From: Candidatus Brevundimonas phytovorans
GTDB taxonomy: Bacteria; Pseudomonadota; Alphaproteobacteria; Caulobacterales; Caulobacteraceae
Assembly (NCBI GenBank): GCA_029203145.1
Contig: CP119309.1
Span: 2,815,001-2,879,000 of the forward strand
Reading direction: 5' to 3'
Length of the DNA stretch: 64,000 nt
Both the position numbers and the translations under genes were made by a program. The number at the start of each line of letters is the position of its first letter. Position 1 is the stretch's first letter. The notes beneath the pieces are model-generated. The model did no database searches, had not been told where the DNA came from, and saw only the letters and a list, made by a program, of their open reading frames with translations. Shown here piece by piece: positions 34,906 to 43,116 of the stretch.

Positions 34906-35784
34906 ATGACGACTTTCCCCGCACGCCTTCGCAAGGCGGTTCTTCCTGTGGCCGGCCTGGGCACCCGCGTCCTGCCTGGCACCAAGACCACGCCGAAGGA
35001 ACTGCTGAACGTCGTCGACCGGCCGATCCTGTCCTACATCGTCGAAGAGGCGCGTGAGGCGGGGATCGAGCATATCGTCTTCGTCACCGGCCGCGCCAAA
35101 CAGGCGATCGAGGACTATTTCGACCACCAGATCGAGCTCGAGGCCCAGCTTCTGGCCAAGGGCAAGACCGAACTGCTGGCGGCCATGAACGCCGAACTGG
35201 CCACCGCCGGCGAGATGAGCTTCACCCGTCAGATGCAGCCCAAGGGTCTGGGCCACGCCGTCTGGTGCGCCCGCGACATCATCGGTCACGAGCCCTTCGC
35301 CGTCATCCTGCCCGACGTCATCGTCGACTCGCAGCCGGGCGCCCTGAAGCAGCTGGCGGACCTCTATGCCGAGGTCGGCGGCAACCTCATCGGCGTCGAA
35401 GCCGTGCCGGAGGCCGACACCCACAAGTACGGCATCATCGACCCCTCGGCCCAGGACGGTCGCCGCTTCGCCATGAAGGGCATGGTCGAGAAACCCGCGC
35501 AGGGCACGGCGCCCTCCAACATGTCGATCTCGGGCCGCTACATCCTGCAGCCGGAGATCTTCGACCTGCTGGAAACGCAGGAACGCGGCGCCGGCGGCGA
35601 GATCCAGCTGACCGACGCCATGGACCGCCTGATGAAGACCCAGACCTTCACCGCCTATGAGTACGAGGGCGTGACCCATGACTGCGGCGACAAGATCGGC
35701 CTATTGCGCGCCAACGTCGCCCTGGCCCTGAAGCGTCCCGACCTGGGCGAGGCGACGCGCGCGGCGATCACCGCCCTGCTTTGA
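34906..35784 (+). CDS. galU: UTP-glucose-1-phosphate uridylyltransferase
   Basis: Makes UDP-glucose from glucose-1-P and UTP. 292 residues with the nucleotide-binding start RKAVLPVAGLGTRVLPGTKT, then PKELLNVVDRP, EHIVFVTGRAKQAIEDYFD, MQPKGLGHAVWCAR, ILPDVIVDSQPG, MVEKPAQGTAPSNMSISGRY, GEIQLTDAMD and HDCGDKIGLLRANV. Start ATG 34906. UDP-glucose is the substrate of the UDP-sulfoquinovose synthase encoded 700 bp further on, so a functional link is likely, though a UrcA gene lies between. Confidence 0.96.
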   Translation: MTTFPARLRKAVLPVAGLGTRVLPGTKTTPKELLNVVDRPILSYIVEEAREAGIEHIVFVTGRAKQAIEDYFDHQIELEAQLLAKGKTELLAAMNAELATAGEMSFTRQMQPKGLGHAVWCARDIIGHEPFAVILPDVIVDSQPGALKQLADLYAEVGGNLIGVEAVPEADTHKYGIIDPSAQDGRRFAMKGMVEKPAQGTAPSNMSISGRYILQPEIFDLLETQERGAGGEIQLTDAMDRLMKTQTFTAYEYEGVTHDCGDKIGLLRANVALALKRPDLGEATRAAITALL

Positions 35785-35864
35785 GCCTCGACCGCCGCGC
35801 TGAGACGAAAGCGGCCCTGCGTCGCAGCCGTGAGACAAAAACCGCAGAGCGACGCGCCGATTGG

Positions 35865-35908
35865 CACAAATTCATCGATCTTCACGCGTTTTCATGAACG
35901 AATTTGTG
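35865..35908. promoter_or_regulatory. Perfect 9-bp inverted repeat upstream of the UrcA gene
   Basis: CACAAATTC (35865-35873) and GAATTTGTG (35900-35908) with a 26-nt spacer in the 258-bp gap after galU. The AT-rich arms stand out in this GC-rich sequence. It may be a regulator-binding site; the regulator is unknown. Confidence 0.5.
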
Positions 35909-36042
35909 TAGCAGGACAGGATGAACGCCTGATTTTTGCCGTCACAGTCTCCGCGATCTTCACCTAACGTCGCTCTCCAGTCGGACGCCCGTCCTCGAGG
36001 CCAAGGCCAGAGACGCGGCGCAGCGGGCGATCAGGAGATCGT

Positions 36043-36393
36043 ATGATGAAGTCCTTGTTCATGGGCGCTGCCCTTGTGTTCGCCGGTGTCGCGCCCTGCG
36101 GCGCCCAGGCCCAGACCGGCCCCGCCGACCGCGAGAGCATTGCGGTCAGCTTCGCCGACCTCGACCTCACCCAACCGGCGGGATCGCAGCGCCTCAACAA
36201 CCGTCTGAGATCGGCGGCGCAGCGCCTGTGCGGCGACACCAATCTGGTCGCGTCGGCGCCTCGGGCCCGTCACTGGTGCGTCAAGACAGCCGTGGCAGAC
36301 GGCTGGGCCCAGGTCGAGACCAGCCGTTCGGCGCAGTTCGCCGAAAACCGCACCATCGTGCTCGCCGCCGTGCACGCTCGATCTCAGCCGTAG
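36043..36393 (+). CDS. UrcA family protein
   Basis: Small exported protein of 116 residues with a Sec signal (MMKSLFMGAALVFAGVAPCG, cut near AQA). The UrcA core is VSFADLDLTQPAGSQRLNNR, LRSAAQRLCGDTN, then a conserved Cys in RHWCVKTAVADG. Two cysteines of the core are positioned to form a disulfide. The family is frequent in Caulobacterales and sphingomonads and of unknown role. AGGAGA precedes ATG 36043; ATG 36046 is an equal alternative. Confidence 0.85.
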   Translation: MMKSLFMGAALVFAGVAPCGAQAQTGPADRESIAVSFADLDLTQPAGSQRLNNRLRSAAQRLCGDTNLVASAPRARHWCVKTAVADGWAQVETSRSAQFAENRTIVLAAVHARSQP

Positions 36394-36479
36394 CAAAGGT
36401 CGCACCGACCCCCGCTTTCGTCGGCCTCCGCCATCGGCTAGGCAGGAGGCAGCGATAGAGACGAGGCGGGGTTCGACCA

Positions 36480-37703
36480 ATGCGCGTGATCATTCTCGGC
36501 GGCGACGGCTTCTGCGGCTGGCCCACGGCCCTGCACCTGTCGGCGCGCGGCTGGGACGTGCTGATCGTCGACAACCTCAGCCGTCGCAACATCGACAATG
36601 AGCTGGAGGTCCAGTCCCTGACCCCCATCCGCACCATGGGCGAGCGCATCAAGGCGTGGCGCGAGGTGTCGGGGCGGACCATCGACTTCGTCAACCTGAC
36701 GGTGGGCCAGGAGTTCGACCGCCTGGTCGCCCTGATCAGGGACTGGGCGCCTGACAGCGTCGTTCACTTCGCCGAGCAGCGCGCCGCCCCCTATTCGATG
36801 AAGTCGGCGCGGCACAAGCTCTACACCGTCGACAACAACATCAACGCCACTCATCACCTGCTGGCGGCCATCGTCGAGAGCGGGCGGGACGTGCATCTGG
36901 CCCACCTGGGGACCATGGGGGTCTATGGCTACACCACCGCCGGCCTGCGCATCCCCGAGGGCTATCTGAAGGTCACGGTCGAGACCGACCACGGCCCGAC
37001 CGAGCAGGAGATCCTGTTCCCGCCCAATCCGGGCAGCATCTATCACATGACCAAGACGCAGGACGCCCTGCTGTTCCAATTCTACGCCCGCAACGACGCC
37101 CTGCGGATCACCGACCTGCATCAGGGCATCGTCTGGGGGGCCCAGACCGAGGAGACGCGTCAGGACGAGCGTCTGATCAACCGCTTCGACTATGACGGCG
37201 ACTACGGCACGGTGCTGAACCGCTTTCTGATGCAGGCGGCGGTCGGCTATCCGCTGACGGTGCATGGCTCGGGCGGCCAGACGCGGGCCTTCATCCATAT
37301 TCAGGACACGGTGCGCTGCGTCGAACTGGCGCTGAACAACCCGCCCAAGTCCGGCGACCGGGTCAAGATCCTCAACCAGATGACCGAGAGCCGCCGCGTC
37401 CGCGATCTGGCCCAGATGGTGGCCGACATGACCGGCGCCGAGGTCCACAACGTGGCCAACCCCCGTCAGGAGGCCGACGAGAACGAACTGGTCGTCGCCA
37501 ACGACCAGTTCCGCGACCTCGGGCTGAAGCCGATCACCCTGGCCGAGGGCCTGATGACCGACGTCACCGACATCGCCCGCCGCTACGCCGATCGCGCCGA
37601 CCGGAGCAAGATACCGTGCGTCTCCACCTGGAACGACAAGCGCGCCGAAGCGCTGCAGTCTGAGGGCGTCGCCGCCACGCTCGCCGCCGCCAAAACCGCC
37701 TGA
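36480..37703 (+). CDS. sqdB: UDP-sulfoquinovose synthase (SQD1/SqdB)
   Basis: SDR-type enzyme that makes UDP-sulfoquinovose from UDP-glucose and sulfite, the head-group donor of sulfolipid. 407 residues: NAD-binding VIILGGDGFCGWPTALHLS, IVDNLSRRNID, SVVHFAEQRAAPYSM, LGTMGVYG, catalytic Tyr-x3-Lys in GSIYHMTKTQDALLFQF, TDLHQGIVWGAQTEET, FDYDGDYGTVLNRFLMQAAV, YPLTVHGSGGQTRAFIHIQD and NPRQEADENEL. These match plant SQD1 closely. The next gene (10 bp away) is another SDR protein. The sulfoquinovosyltransferase is not in the window. Confidence 0.93.
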   Translation: MRVIILGGDGFCGWPTALHLSARGWDVLIVDNLSRRNIDNELEVQSLTPIRTMGERIKAWREVSGRTIDFVNLTVGQEFDRLVALIRDWAPDSVVHFAEQRAAPYSMKSARHKLYTVDNNINATHHLLAAIVESGRDVHLAHLGTMGVYGYTTAGLRIPEGYLKVTVETDHGPTEQEILFPPNPGSIYHMTKTQDALLFQFYARNDALRITDLHQGIVWGAQTEETRQDERLINRFDYDGDYGTVLNRFLMQAAVGYPLTVHGSGGQTRAFIHIQDTVRCVELALNNPPKSGDRVKILNQMTESRRVRDLAQMVADMTGAEVHNVANPRQEADENELVVANDQFRDLGLKPITLAEGLMTDVTDIARRYADRADRSKIPCVSTWNDKRAEALQSEGVAATLAAAKTA

Positions 37704-37713
37704 CCGGACCGCC

Positions 37714-38595
37714 ATGACCCAGCCTGCCCCCGCCGCCCCTTCGCTTCTGGTCTTCGGCGGCGGCTATCTGGGACTAGCGGCGGCGCGCGAGGCCATCCGT
37801 CGCGGCGGCCGCGCCTTCGCCACATCGCGTGATCCAGCCCGACGCGCCGAACTGTCGGCGGCGGGTGTGATTGCGGTCGATCCCGCCGACGGCGCGGCGC
37901 TGACGGCAGCGATCGCCAAGGCCTCGGCCATCCTGATCACCGCCGCGCCGGACAGCGCCGGCTGCCCCGGCCTCAAGGCCCTGATTCCCGCGATCAGCGT
38001 CTCTCAGGCCTATCCCGACTGGATCGGCTATGTCTCTTCAACCGCCGTCTATGGCGACCGGGCGGGCGGCTGGGCCTTCGAGGACGACGAACTGAACGCC
38101 GCCAGTCTGGAGGGGGCGCGCCGGGTGCGGGCCGAGCAGGACTGGCTGGACGCGGGTCGCGGCATGGGGCTGACGGTGCAGATCTTCCGCCTGCCCGCCA
38201 TTTACGGGCCCGGCCGGTCGCCGCTGGACCGCCTGCGCGACGGCGCCGCCCGGCTGGTGAAAAAGCCCGGTCAGGTGTTCAACCGTATCCATGTCGAGGA
38301 CGCCGTCGCCGGCTTCTTCGCCTCGATGGCCCGCCCGCATCCGGGCCGCGCCTATACCTTGGCTGACGACGAGCCGGCCCCGGCGGATGTGGTGATGGCG
38401 GGGACGGCGGCGCGGCTGGGCCTGCCCCTGCCGCCCGAGGTGGCGCTGGACGATCCGTCGGTGTCGGACGCCATGCGGCGCTTCTACAACGACTCCAAGC
38501 GCCTCTCGAACGCCCGCGCCAAGGCCGAACTGGGCTGGCGGCCCAGATACCCGACCTGGCGCGAGGGGCTGGAAGCCCTGATCGCCGAGACCTGA
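37714..38595 (+). CDS. SDR family NAD(P)-dependent epimerase-like protein (YeeZ-like)
   Basis: 293 residues of an atypical extended SDR: LLVFGGGYLGLAAAREAIRR as dinucleotide fold, IGYVSSTAVYGDRAGGWAFE, RLPAIYGPGRSPLDRLRDG, VFNRIHVEDAVAGFFASM, YTLADDEPAPADVVM. The usual catalytic Tyr-x3-Lys is not obvious after VYGD. It starts 10 bp after sqdB, so it is probably co-transcribed, but a role in sulfolipid synthesis is only suggested by position. Convergent with fabB, 10 bp apart. Confidence 0.87.
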   Translation: MTQPAPAAPSLLVFGGGYLGLAAAREAIRRGGRAFATSRDPARRAELSAAGVIAVDPADGAALTAAIAKASAILITAAPDSAGCPGLKALIPAISVSQAYPDWIGYVSSTAVYGDRAGGWAFEDDELNAASLEGARRVRAEQDWLDAGRGMGLTVQIFRLPAIYGPGRSPLDRLRDGAARLVKKPGQVFNRIHVEDAVAGFFASMARPHPGRAYTLADDEPAPADVVMAGTAARLGLPLPPEVALDDPSVSDAMRRFYNDSKRLSNARAKAELGWRPRYPTWREGLEALIAET

Positions 38596-38605
38596 TCCCC
38601 GAAGA

Positions 38606-39835
38606 CTAGACCTTGGACAGGATCAGGGCGCCGTTGGTGCCGCCGAAGCCGAAGCTGTTGGACATGACGTGCTTCAGTTCCCCGTCGTGGCGCTGACGCA
38701 GGATCGGCATGCCCTCGAACTCGGGATCGAGGTTCTCGATGTGGGCGCTCTCGGCGGCGAAGCCGTGCTTCATCATCAACAGGCAGTAGATGGCTTCCTG
38801 CGCGCCAGCAGCCCCCAGGGAATGACCCGTCAGCGACTTGGTCGAGGAGATCATCGGCAGGTCGTCGCCGAACACGTTGCGCACCGCGCCCATTTCCTTG
38901 GCGTCGCCGACCGGCGTCGAGGTGCCGTGCGGGTTGAGGTAGTCGATCCGAGGATTGCCGGCCATTTCCAGCGCCAGCTTCATGCAGCGTTCGGCGCCCT
39001 CGCCCGAGGGGGCCACCATGTCGTAGCCGTCCGAGTTGGCGGCGTAGCCGGTGACTTCGGCGTAGATGGTCGCGCCGCGCGCCACGGCGCGTTCGTATTC
39101 CTCCAGCACAACGATGCCGGCGCCGCCGGCGATGACGAAGCCGTCGCGGTCCTTGTCATAGGCGCGCGAAGCGACGCCAGGCGTCTCGTTGAAGTTGGAG
39201 GACATGGCGCCCATGGCGTCGAACATGTTCGACATGGACCAGTCGATGTCTTCGCAACCGCCAGCAAAGACCACGTCCTGCTTGCCCCAGGCGATCTGCT
39301 CGGCGGCTGCGCCGATGCAGTGGGCCGAGGTCGCGCAGGCCGAGGAGATCGAATAGTTGATGCCCTTCAGCTGGAACCAGGTGGCCAGAACCGCCGAGGG
39401 GCCGCTGGCCATGGCCTTGGGCACGGCGAAGGGGCCGACGCGCTTGGGCGAGCCCTTTTCCACGGTCGTGGCGGCGGCTTGCAGGATAACCTGGGTCGAG
39501 GGACCGCCCTCGCCGACGATCAGGCCGATACGCTCGTCCTTGATCTCGTCAGCGCTGAGCCCTGAGTCCTTCAGCGCTTCTTCAAAGGCGATGTGCGCCC
39601 AGGCCGTGCCGTTGGCCAGGAAGCGCGCCGCGCGACGATCGACCAGCGGCGCCCAGTCCTCAGCCGTCACGCCCAGGGCCGGCGGCGCCCAGACCTGCGA
39701 GCGGAAGCCGTACTTGGCGTGGTCGGCGGCGTGCTGGACGCCCGACTTGGCCTCGCGCAGGGAGGCCGTGACCTCGTCCTGACCGGTGCCGATGGAGGAG
39801 ACAATGCCCAATCCGGTGACGACAACACGCCGCAT
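38606..39835 (-). CDS. fabB: 3-oxoacyl-ACP synthase I
   Basis: Condensing enzyme elongating acyl-ACPs, including the unsaturated branch. 409 residues with nucleophile Cys167 in SISSACATSAHCIG, the first His in NPHGTSTPVGDAKE, the second in SSTKSLTGHSLGAAGAQE, and a Gly-rich end SNSFGFGGTNGALIL. The start is ATG 39835. It follows fabA by 61 bp, the typical fabA-fabB pair for anaerobic-type unsaturated fatty acid synthesis. Confidence 0.97.
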   Translation of the reverse strand: MRRVVVTGLGIVSSIGTGQDEVTASLREAKSGVQHAADHAKYGFRSQVWAPPALGVTAEDWAPLVDRRAARFLANGTAWAHIAFEEALKDSGLSADEIKDERIGLIVGEGGPSTQVILQAAATTVEKGSPKRVGPFAVPKAMASGPSAVLATWFQLKGINYSISSACATSAHCIGAAAEQIAWGKQDVVFAGGCEDIDWSMSNMFDAMGAMSSNFNETPGVASRAYDKDRDGFVIAGGAGIVVLEEYERAVARGATIYAEVTGYAANSDGYDMVAPSGEGAERCMKLALEMAGNPRIDYLNPHGTSTPVGDAKEMGAVRNVFGDDLPMISSTKSLTGHSLGAAGAQEAIYCLLMMKHGFAAESAHIENLDPEFEGMPILRQRHDGELKHVMSNSFGFGGTNGALILSKV

Positions 39836-39896
39836 GGTGGTTTCCTAACGTTCAGTCTTCAGGCGCCGCGTTGACCGCGGTCTGCGTTAAATGGGG

Positions 39897-40436
39897 TCAG
39901 GCGTCCGTCGACGCCACCGTGGCCGCGCCGCCGAACAGGCCGACGCGCATGTCGGCGCAGGTGTAGATGACCTCGCCGTCGGCCTCGAGCACGCCGTCAG
40001 CGATGCCCATGACCAGCTTGCGGTTGATGACGCGCTTCAGGTGGACCTTGTAGACCACCTTCTTGACGTCCGGCGTCACCTGGCCGGTGAACTTGACCTC
40101 GCCGACGCCCAGAGCACGACCCTTGCCGGCGCCGCCGATCCAGCCGAGGTAGAAGCCGACCAGCTGCCACATGGCGTCCAGGCCCAGGCAGCCCGGCATG
40201 ACCGGATCGCCGATGAAGTGACACTGGAAGAACCAGAGGTCCGGGTTGATGTCGAGTTCCGCCTCGACATAGCCCTTGCCATAGTCGCCGCCATCGGCGG
40301 TGATGGTCTTGATGCGGTCGAACATCAGCATCGGCGGGGCCGGCAGCTGGGCGTTGCCCGGACCGAACAGCTCGCCACGGCCCGAGGCCAGCAGGCCTTC
40401 ATGATCGAACGACGACGGATATTGGGACTGGCTCAA
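39897..40436 (-). CDS. fabA: 3-hydroxydecanoyl-ACP dehydratase/isomerase
   Basis: Dehydrates 3-hydroxydecanoyl-ACP and isomerises the trans-2 to cis-3 bond, the branch point to unsaturated fatty acids. 179 residues; catalytic His73 in FFQCHFIGDPVMPG and Asp87 in CLGLDAMWQLVGF; GVGEVKFTGQVTP follows. The start is TTG at 40436 with CCGGAG eight bases upstream; no ATG fits the conserved N-terminal length (GRGELFGPGNAQLPAPPMLM). Confidence 0.97.
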   Translation of the reverse strand: MSQSQYPSSFDHEGLLASGRGELFGPGNAQLPAPPMLMFDRIKTITADGGDYGKGYVEAELDINPDLWFFQCHFIGDPVMPGCLGLDAMWQLVGFYLGWIGGAGKGRALGVGEVKFTGQVTPDVKKVVYKVHLKRVINRKLVMGIADGVLEADGEVIYTCADMRVGLFGGAATVASTDA

Positions 40437-40504
40437 GGATGACGCTCCGGAAGTGTTGCGGGCGGGTTACACGACCCTGCGCGCGCGCTCAACTGTTGTG
40501 AAAT

Positions 40505-41074
40505 CTAGCTTCGACCGGCGCCAGCCGGGCGAGCGGCGTTGCACAGGGCCCGGTCCTGGGTTCCGAACACGGCGCGCTCGGGCAGCCAGCCCCTGATCTT
40601 GCGGGCCCGCACCCGGCACCAGCCCTCTTCGCACTCGTCCAGTGAGACAATGGAGCGCGGCGACAGGCGCGCGCGCACCGACGAGGTGGCCGAGCGTCCC
40701 GAATGGATCAGGATTTCTTCGGCCGAGCGGTTGAACACGCTGCGGCGGCCCGAGGCCACGGTGCGGTGAATCCAGGCGACCGAACCGTCGGGGTCGCAGA
40801 TCTTGCGCCACTCCTTGGTCTCGGCGATCACCTGAACCGGCAAGCCGGCGGCGCGGTATTCCCACAGGATCTGGTAATCGAGCCCCGGCCCCTGGCGAGC
40901 GCGCACCTGAGAGGACTTCAGCGTGACCCAGCGCGGCACTTCCAATCCGGTCGGGGTGGGCCGACCGTCGGGCATGGTCGCACCGGCGCCCGCGAAGACG
41001 CCCGTTCCCAGAACAGCGGCGATGACGGCGATACGCCGGAAACTTTTGAACCTGACCACAGCTTTGCTAAACAC
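40505..41074 (-). CDS. Exported SH3-domain protein (two SH3 units)
   Basis: 189 residues. A basic N-terminus and one hydrophobic segment (IAVIAAVLGTGVFAGAGATM) act as signal or anchor. Two bacterial SH3-like units follow: about 46-105 (WVTLKSSQVRARQGPGLDYQ, EWRKICDPDGSVAWIHRTVA) and about 115-175 (EEILIHSGRSATSSVRARLS, CEEGWCRVRARKIRGWLPER). Such proteins are probably periplasmic and bind peptidoglycan or partners. The start is GTG 41074, with a weak ribosome site, so it is uncertain. It is divergent from the 2-hydroxyacid dehydrogenase across 53 bp. Confidence 0.85.
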   Translation of the reverse strand: MFSKAVVRFKSFRRIAVIAAVLGTGVFAGAGATMPDGRPTPTGLEVPRWVTLKSSQVRARQGPGLDYQILWEYRAAGLPVQVIAETKEWRKICDPDGSVAWIHRTVASGRRSVFNRSAEEILIHSGRSATSSVRARLSPRSIVSLDECEEGWCRVRARKIRGWLPERAVFGTQDRALCNAARPAGAGRS

Positions 41075-41127
41075 CGGATCGACACGTCCCGCACGGGCGC
41101 TTTTGCCCGTCGAAACCCAGGCCCCCT

Positions 41128-42114
41128 ATGTCCGCTCGCAAGCTTAAGGTCGTATTAACCAGACGCCTGCCGGACGCGGTGGAGACGCGCCTGCGTGAAC
41201 TGTTCGACGCCGAGCTGAATCTGACCGACAAGCCCATGTCGCGCCACGACCTGGCCGCCGCCCTGCAACGCGCCGAGGTCCTGGTCCCGACCATCACGGA
41301 CCATCTGGACGCCGAGCTGATCGCGGGCGCGGGCGAGCAGCTGAAGATGATCGCCAACTTCGGCGCGGGCGTGGACCATATCGACATCGACGCCGCCGTG
41401 GCGCGCGGGATCATCGTCACCAACACCCCCGGCGTCCTGACCGAGGACACCGCCGACCTGGCCATGAGCCTGATCCTGGGCGTCAGCCGCCGCATCGTCG
41501 AAGGCGCCAATGTCGTCGCAGCGGGTCAGTTCGAGGGCTGGAGCCCGACCTGGATGTGCGGGCGCAAGCTGTGGGGCAAGCGGCTGGGCATCGTCGGCAT
41601 GGGCCGCATCGGCCAGGCCCTGGCCCGCCGCGCCAAGGCCTTTGGGATGCAGGTCCACTATCACAACCGCAAGCCCGTTTCGGACATGATCGCCGAGGAG
41701 CTGGGCGCGACCTGGTGGGACGATCTGGATCAGATGCTGGCGCGAATGGACGTCATCTCGCTGAACTGCCCGGCCACCAAGGACACCCACCACCTGCTGT
41801 CGGCCGAGCGCATCGCCCGGCTGCAGCCCCACGCCATCGTGGTCAATACGGCGCGGGGCGAGCTGATCGACGAGGCGGCCCTGGTCGAGGCCCTGGATCG
41901 CCGCGCCCTGTTCGGCGTCGGTCTGGACGTGTTCGAGCATGAACCGGCGGTGCATCCGGGTCTGGTCGGCCGTCCGAACGTGGTCCTGCTGCCCCATCTC
42001 GGCTCGGCCACGATCGAGGCCCGCCAGGACATGGGCGACCGCGTCATCGCCAACATCATGACCTATCAGAACGGTCACCGCCCCCCGGACCGCGTCATCC
42101 CGGCCATGCTTTAA
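41128..42114 (+). CDS. D-2-hydroxyacid dehydrogenase (glyoxylate/hydroxypyruvate reductase-like)
   Basis: NAD(P)-dependent reductase of 328 residues. It has the substrate-binding start NFGAGVDHIDIDAAVARGI, the nucleotide fold GKRLGIVGMGRIGQALARRA, the catalytic Arg in NTARGELIDEAALVEAL, Glu in LDVFEHEPAVHPGL and His in LLPHLGSATIEARQDM. The exact hydroxyacid is not clear. The first codons contain an exact TTAA-N7-TTAA sequence (41144-41158), including the rare Leu codon TTA, which may be a CtrA site. Start ATG 41128. Confidence 0.93.
   Translation: MSARKLKVVLTRRLPDAVETRLRELFDAELNLTDKPMSRHDLAAALQRAEVLVPTITDHLDAELIAGAGEQLKMIANFGAGVDHIDIDAAVARGIIVTNTPGVLTEDTADLAMSLILGVSRRIVEGANVVAAGQFEGWSPTWMCGRKLWGKRLGIVGMGRIGQALARRAKAFGMQVHYHNRKPVSDMIAEELGATWWDDLDQMLARMDVISLNCPATKDTHHLLSAERIARLQPHAIVVNTARGELIDEAALVEALDRRALFGVGLDVFEHEPAVHPGLVGRPNVVLLPHLGSATIEARQDMGDRVIANIMTYQNGHRPPDRVIPAML
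41144..41158. promoter_or_regulatory. Exact CtrA-type site TTAA-N7-TTAA
   Basis: TTAAGGTCGTATTAA lies within codons 6-11 of the dehydrogenase gene, about 70 bp upstream of the divergent SH3-protein start. It fits the full CtrA recognition sequence of Caulobacterales. In a sequence with about one-third A+T a chance match is uncommon. Regulation is inference. Confidence 0.5.
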
Positions 42115-42204
42115 AGCTGGCGCTAGGCCTCGTTCACTCACGGTTCAGGGTCGGAGACTGAGCTTGACCGTTGCTCGGCGGGAACGCTCGAACGGGAGGG
42201 CTAT

Positions 42205-43116
42205 ATGAAAGTACTGAAGCTATTGGCTGGGGCGATGACGCTCACAGTTGCTGCGTTGCTGGTGCTGATTTTTGCTTATGTGACGTGGATGCCTCGGGGG
42301 CCCGCGCTGACTGCAGTTGCGCCGACGCCGCATGGCAAGGGCAGTTTTGTCATGTCGGCGTGGAAAAATTCAGATCGCCGAACCATTCGAGTCTGGACAT
42401 ACCGGCCCGACGCCTGGAGCCCCGAAGACCCTGTTCTTTTCGTTATGCACGGCATGGGCCGAAACGCTGAGACCTATCTGGATAGGTGGAGCGAAATCGC
42501 CGACCGCAAGGGTATTCTTCTGATCGCGCCAGAATTTGACAGCCGCTTCGCTGAGTACATCACCAGCGACTATCAGGAAGGCAATCTTCGGAATGTGTTC
42601 GGCGCACCCAATCCAGAAAGCGAATGGGCCTTCACCGCTATCGAGAATGTCGTCGACCATATCAATGCAGCCAATGACTGGTCAGTGACGCAGTATGACA
42701 TGTTTGGCCATTCGGCAGGCGGTCAGTTCGTTCAGCGGATGGTCATGGTCAAGCCGGAGGCGCGCATCCGTCGGGCGATAGCCGCCAATGCGGGAACCTA
42801 TGCCTTTCCTGACAGCAGCATCGACTTCCCATACGGGGTGAAAGGCGTCTCGAACGATCGCGGCAAATCCTACGCCAGACATCTGATCATCCTGCTGGGC
42901 GAGAACGACACCGACGCTGAACAGGGACGCCTGGATCAGTCTGCCCGCGCAATGGATCAAGGCGATCACCGGCTGGAACGAGGCATGAAGTTTTACGCCG
43001 CCGCTCAAGCCGATGCAGAGCAACGCGGTCTGCCCTTCAATTGGCAAGTCTCGACCGTACCGGACGTCGGCCATGACTTCCGTCGCATGAGCGAGGCTGC
43101 CGGAGAGCTCTTCTAA
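42205..43116 (+). CDS. Exported alpha/beta hydrolase (esterase/PHB-depolymerase-like)
   Basis: 303 residues with an N-terminal membrane anchor or signal (LLAGAMTLTVAALLVLIFAY). The hydrolase fold shows VLFVMHGMGRNAETYLDRW, the nucleophile in FGHSAGGQFVQRMVM, the likely acid in LLGENDTDAEQ and His in VPDVGHDFRRMSE. The substrate is unknown. Base composition is clearly less GC-rich than its neighbours and codon use is mixed, suggesting acquisition. GGGAGG precedes ATG 42205. Its last 4 bp overlap the end of the convergent MoeB-type gene. Confidence 0.85.
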   Translation: MKVLKLLAGAMTLTVAALLVLIFAYVTWMPRGPALTAVAPTPHGKGSFVMSAWKNSDRRTIRVWTYRPDAWSPEDPVLFVMHGMGRNAETYLDRWSEIADRKGILLIAPEFDSRFAEYITSDYQEGNLRNVFGAPNPESEWAFTAIENVVDHINAANDWSVTQYDMFGHSAGGQFVQRMVMVKPEARIRRAIAANAGTYAFPDSSIDFPYGVKGVSNDRGKSYARHLIILLGENDTDAEQGRLDQSARAMDQGDHRLERGMKFYAAAQADAEQRGLPFNWQVSTVPDVGHDFRRMSEAAGELF

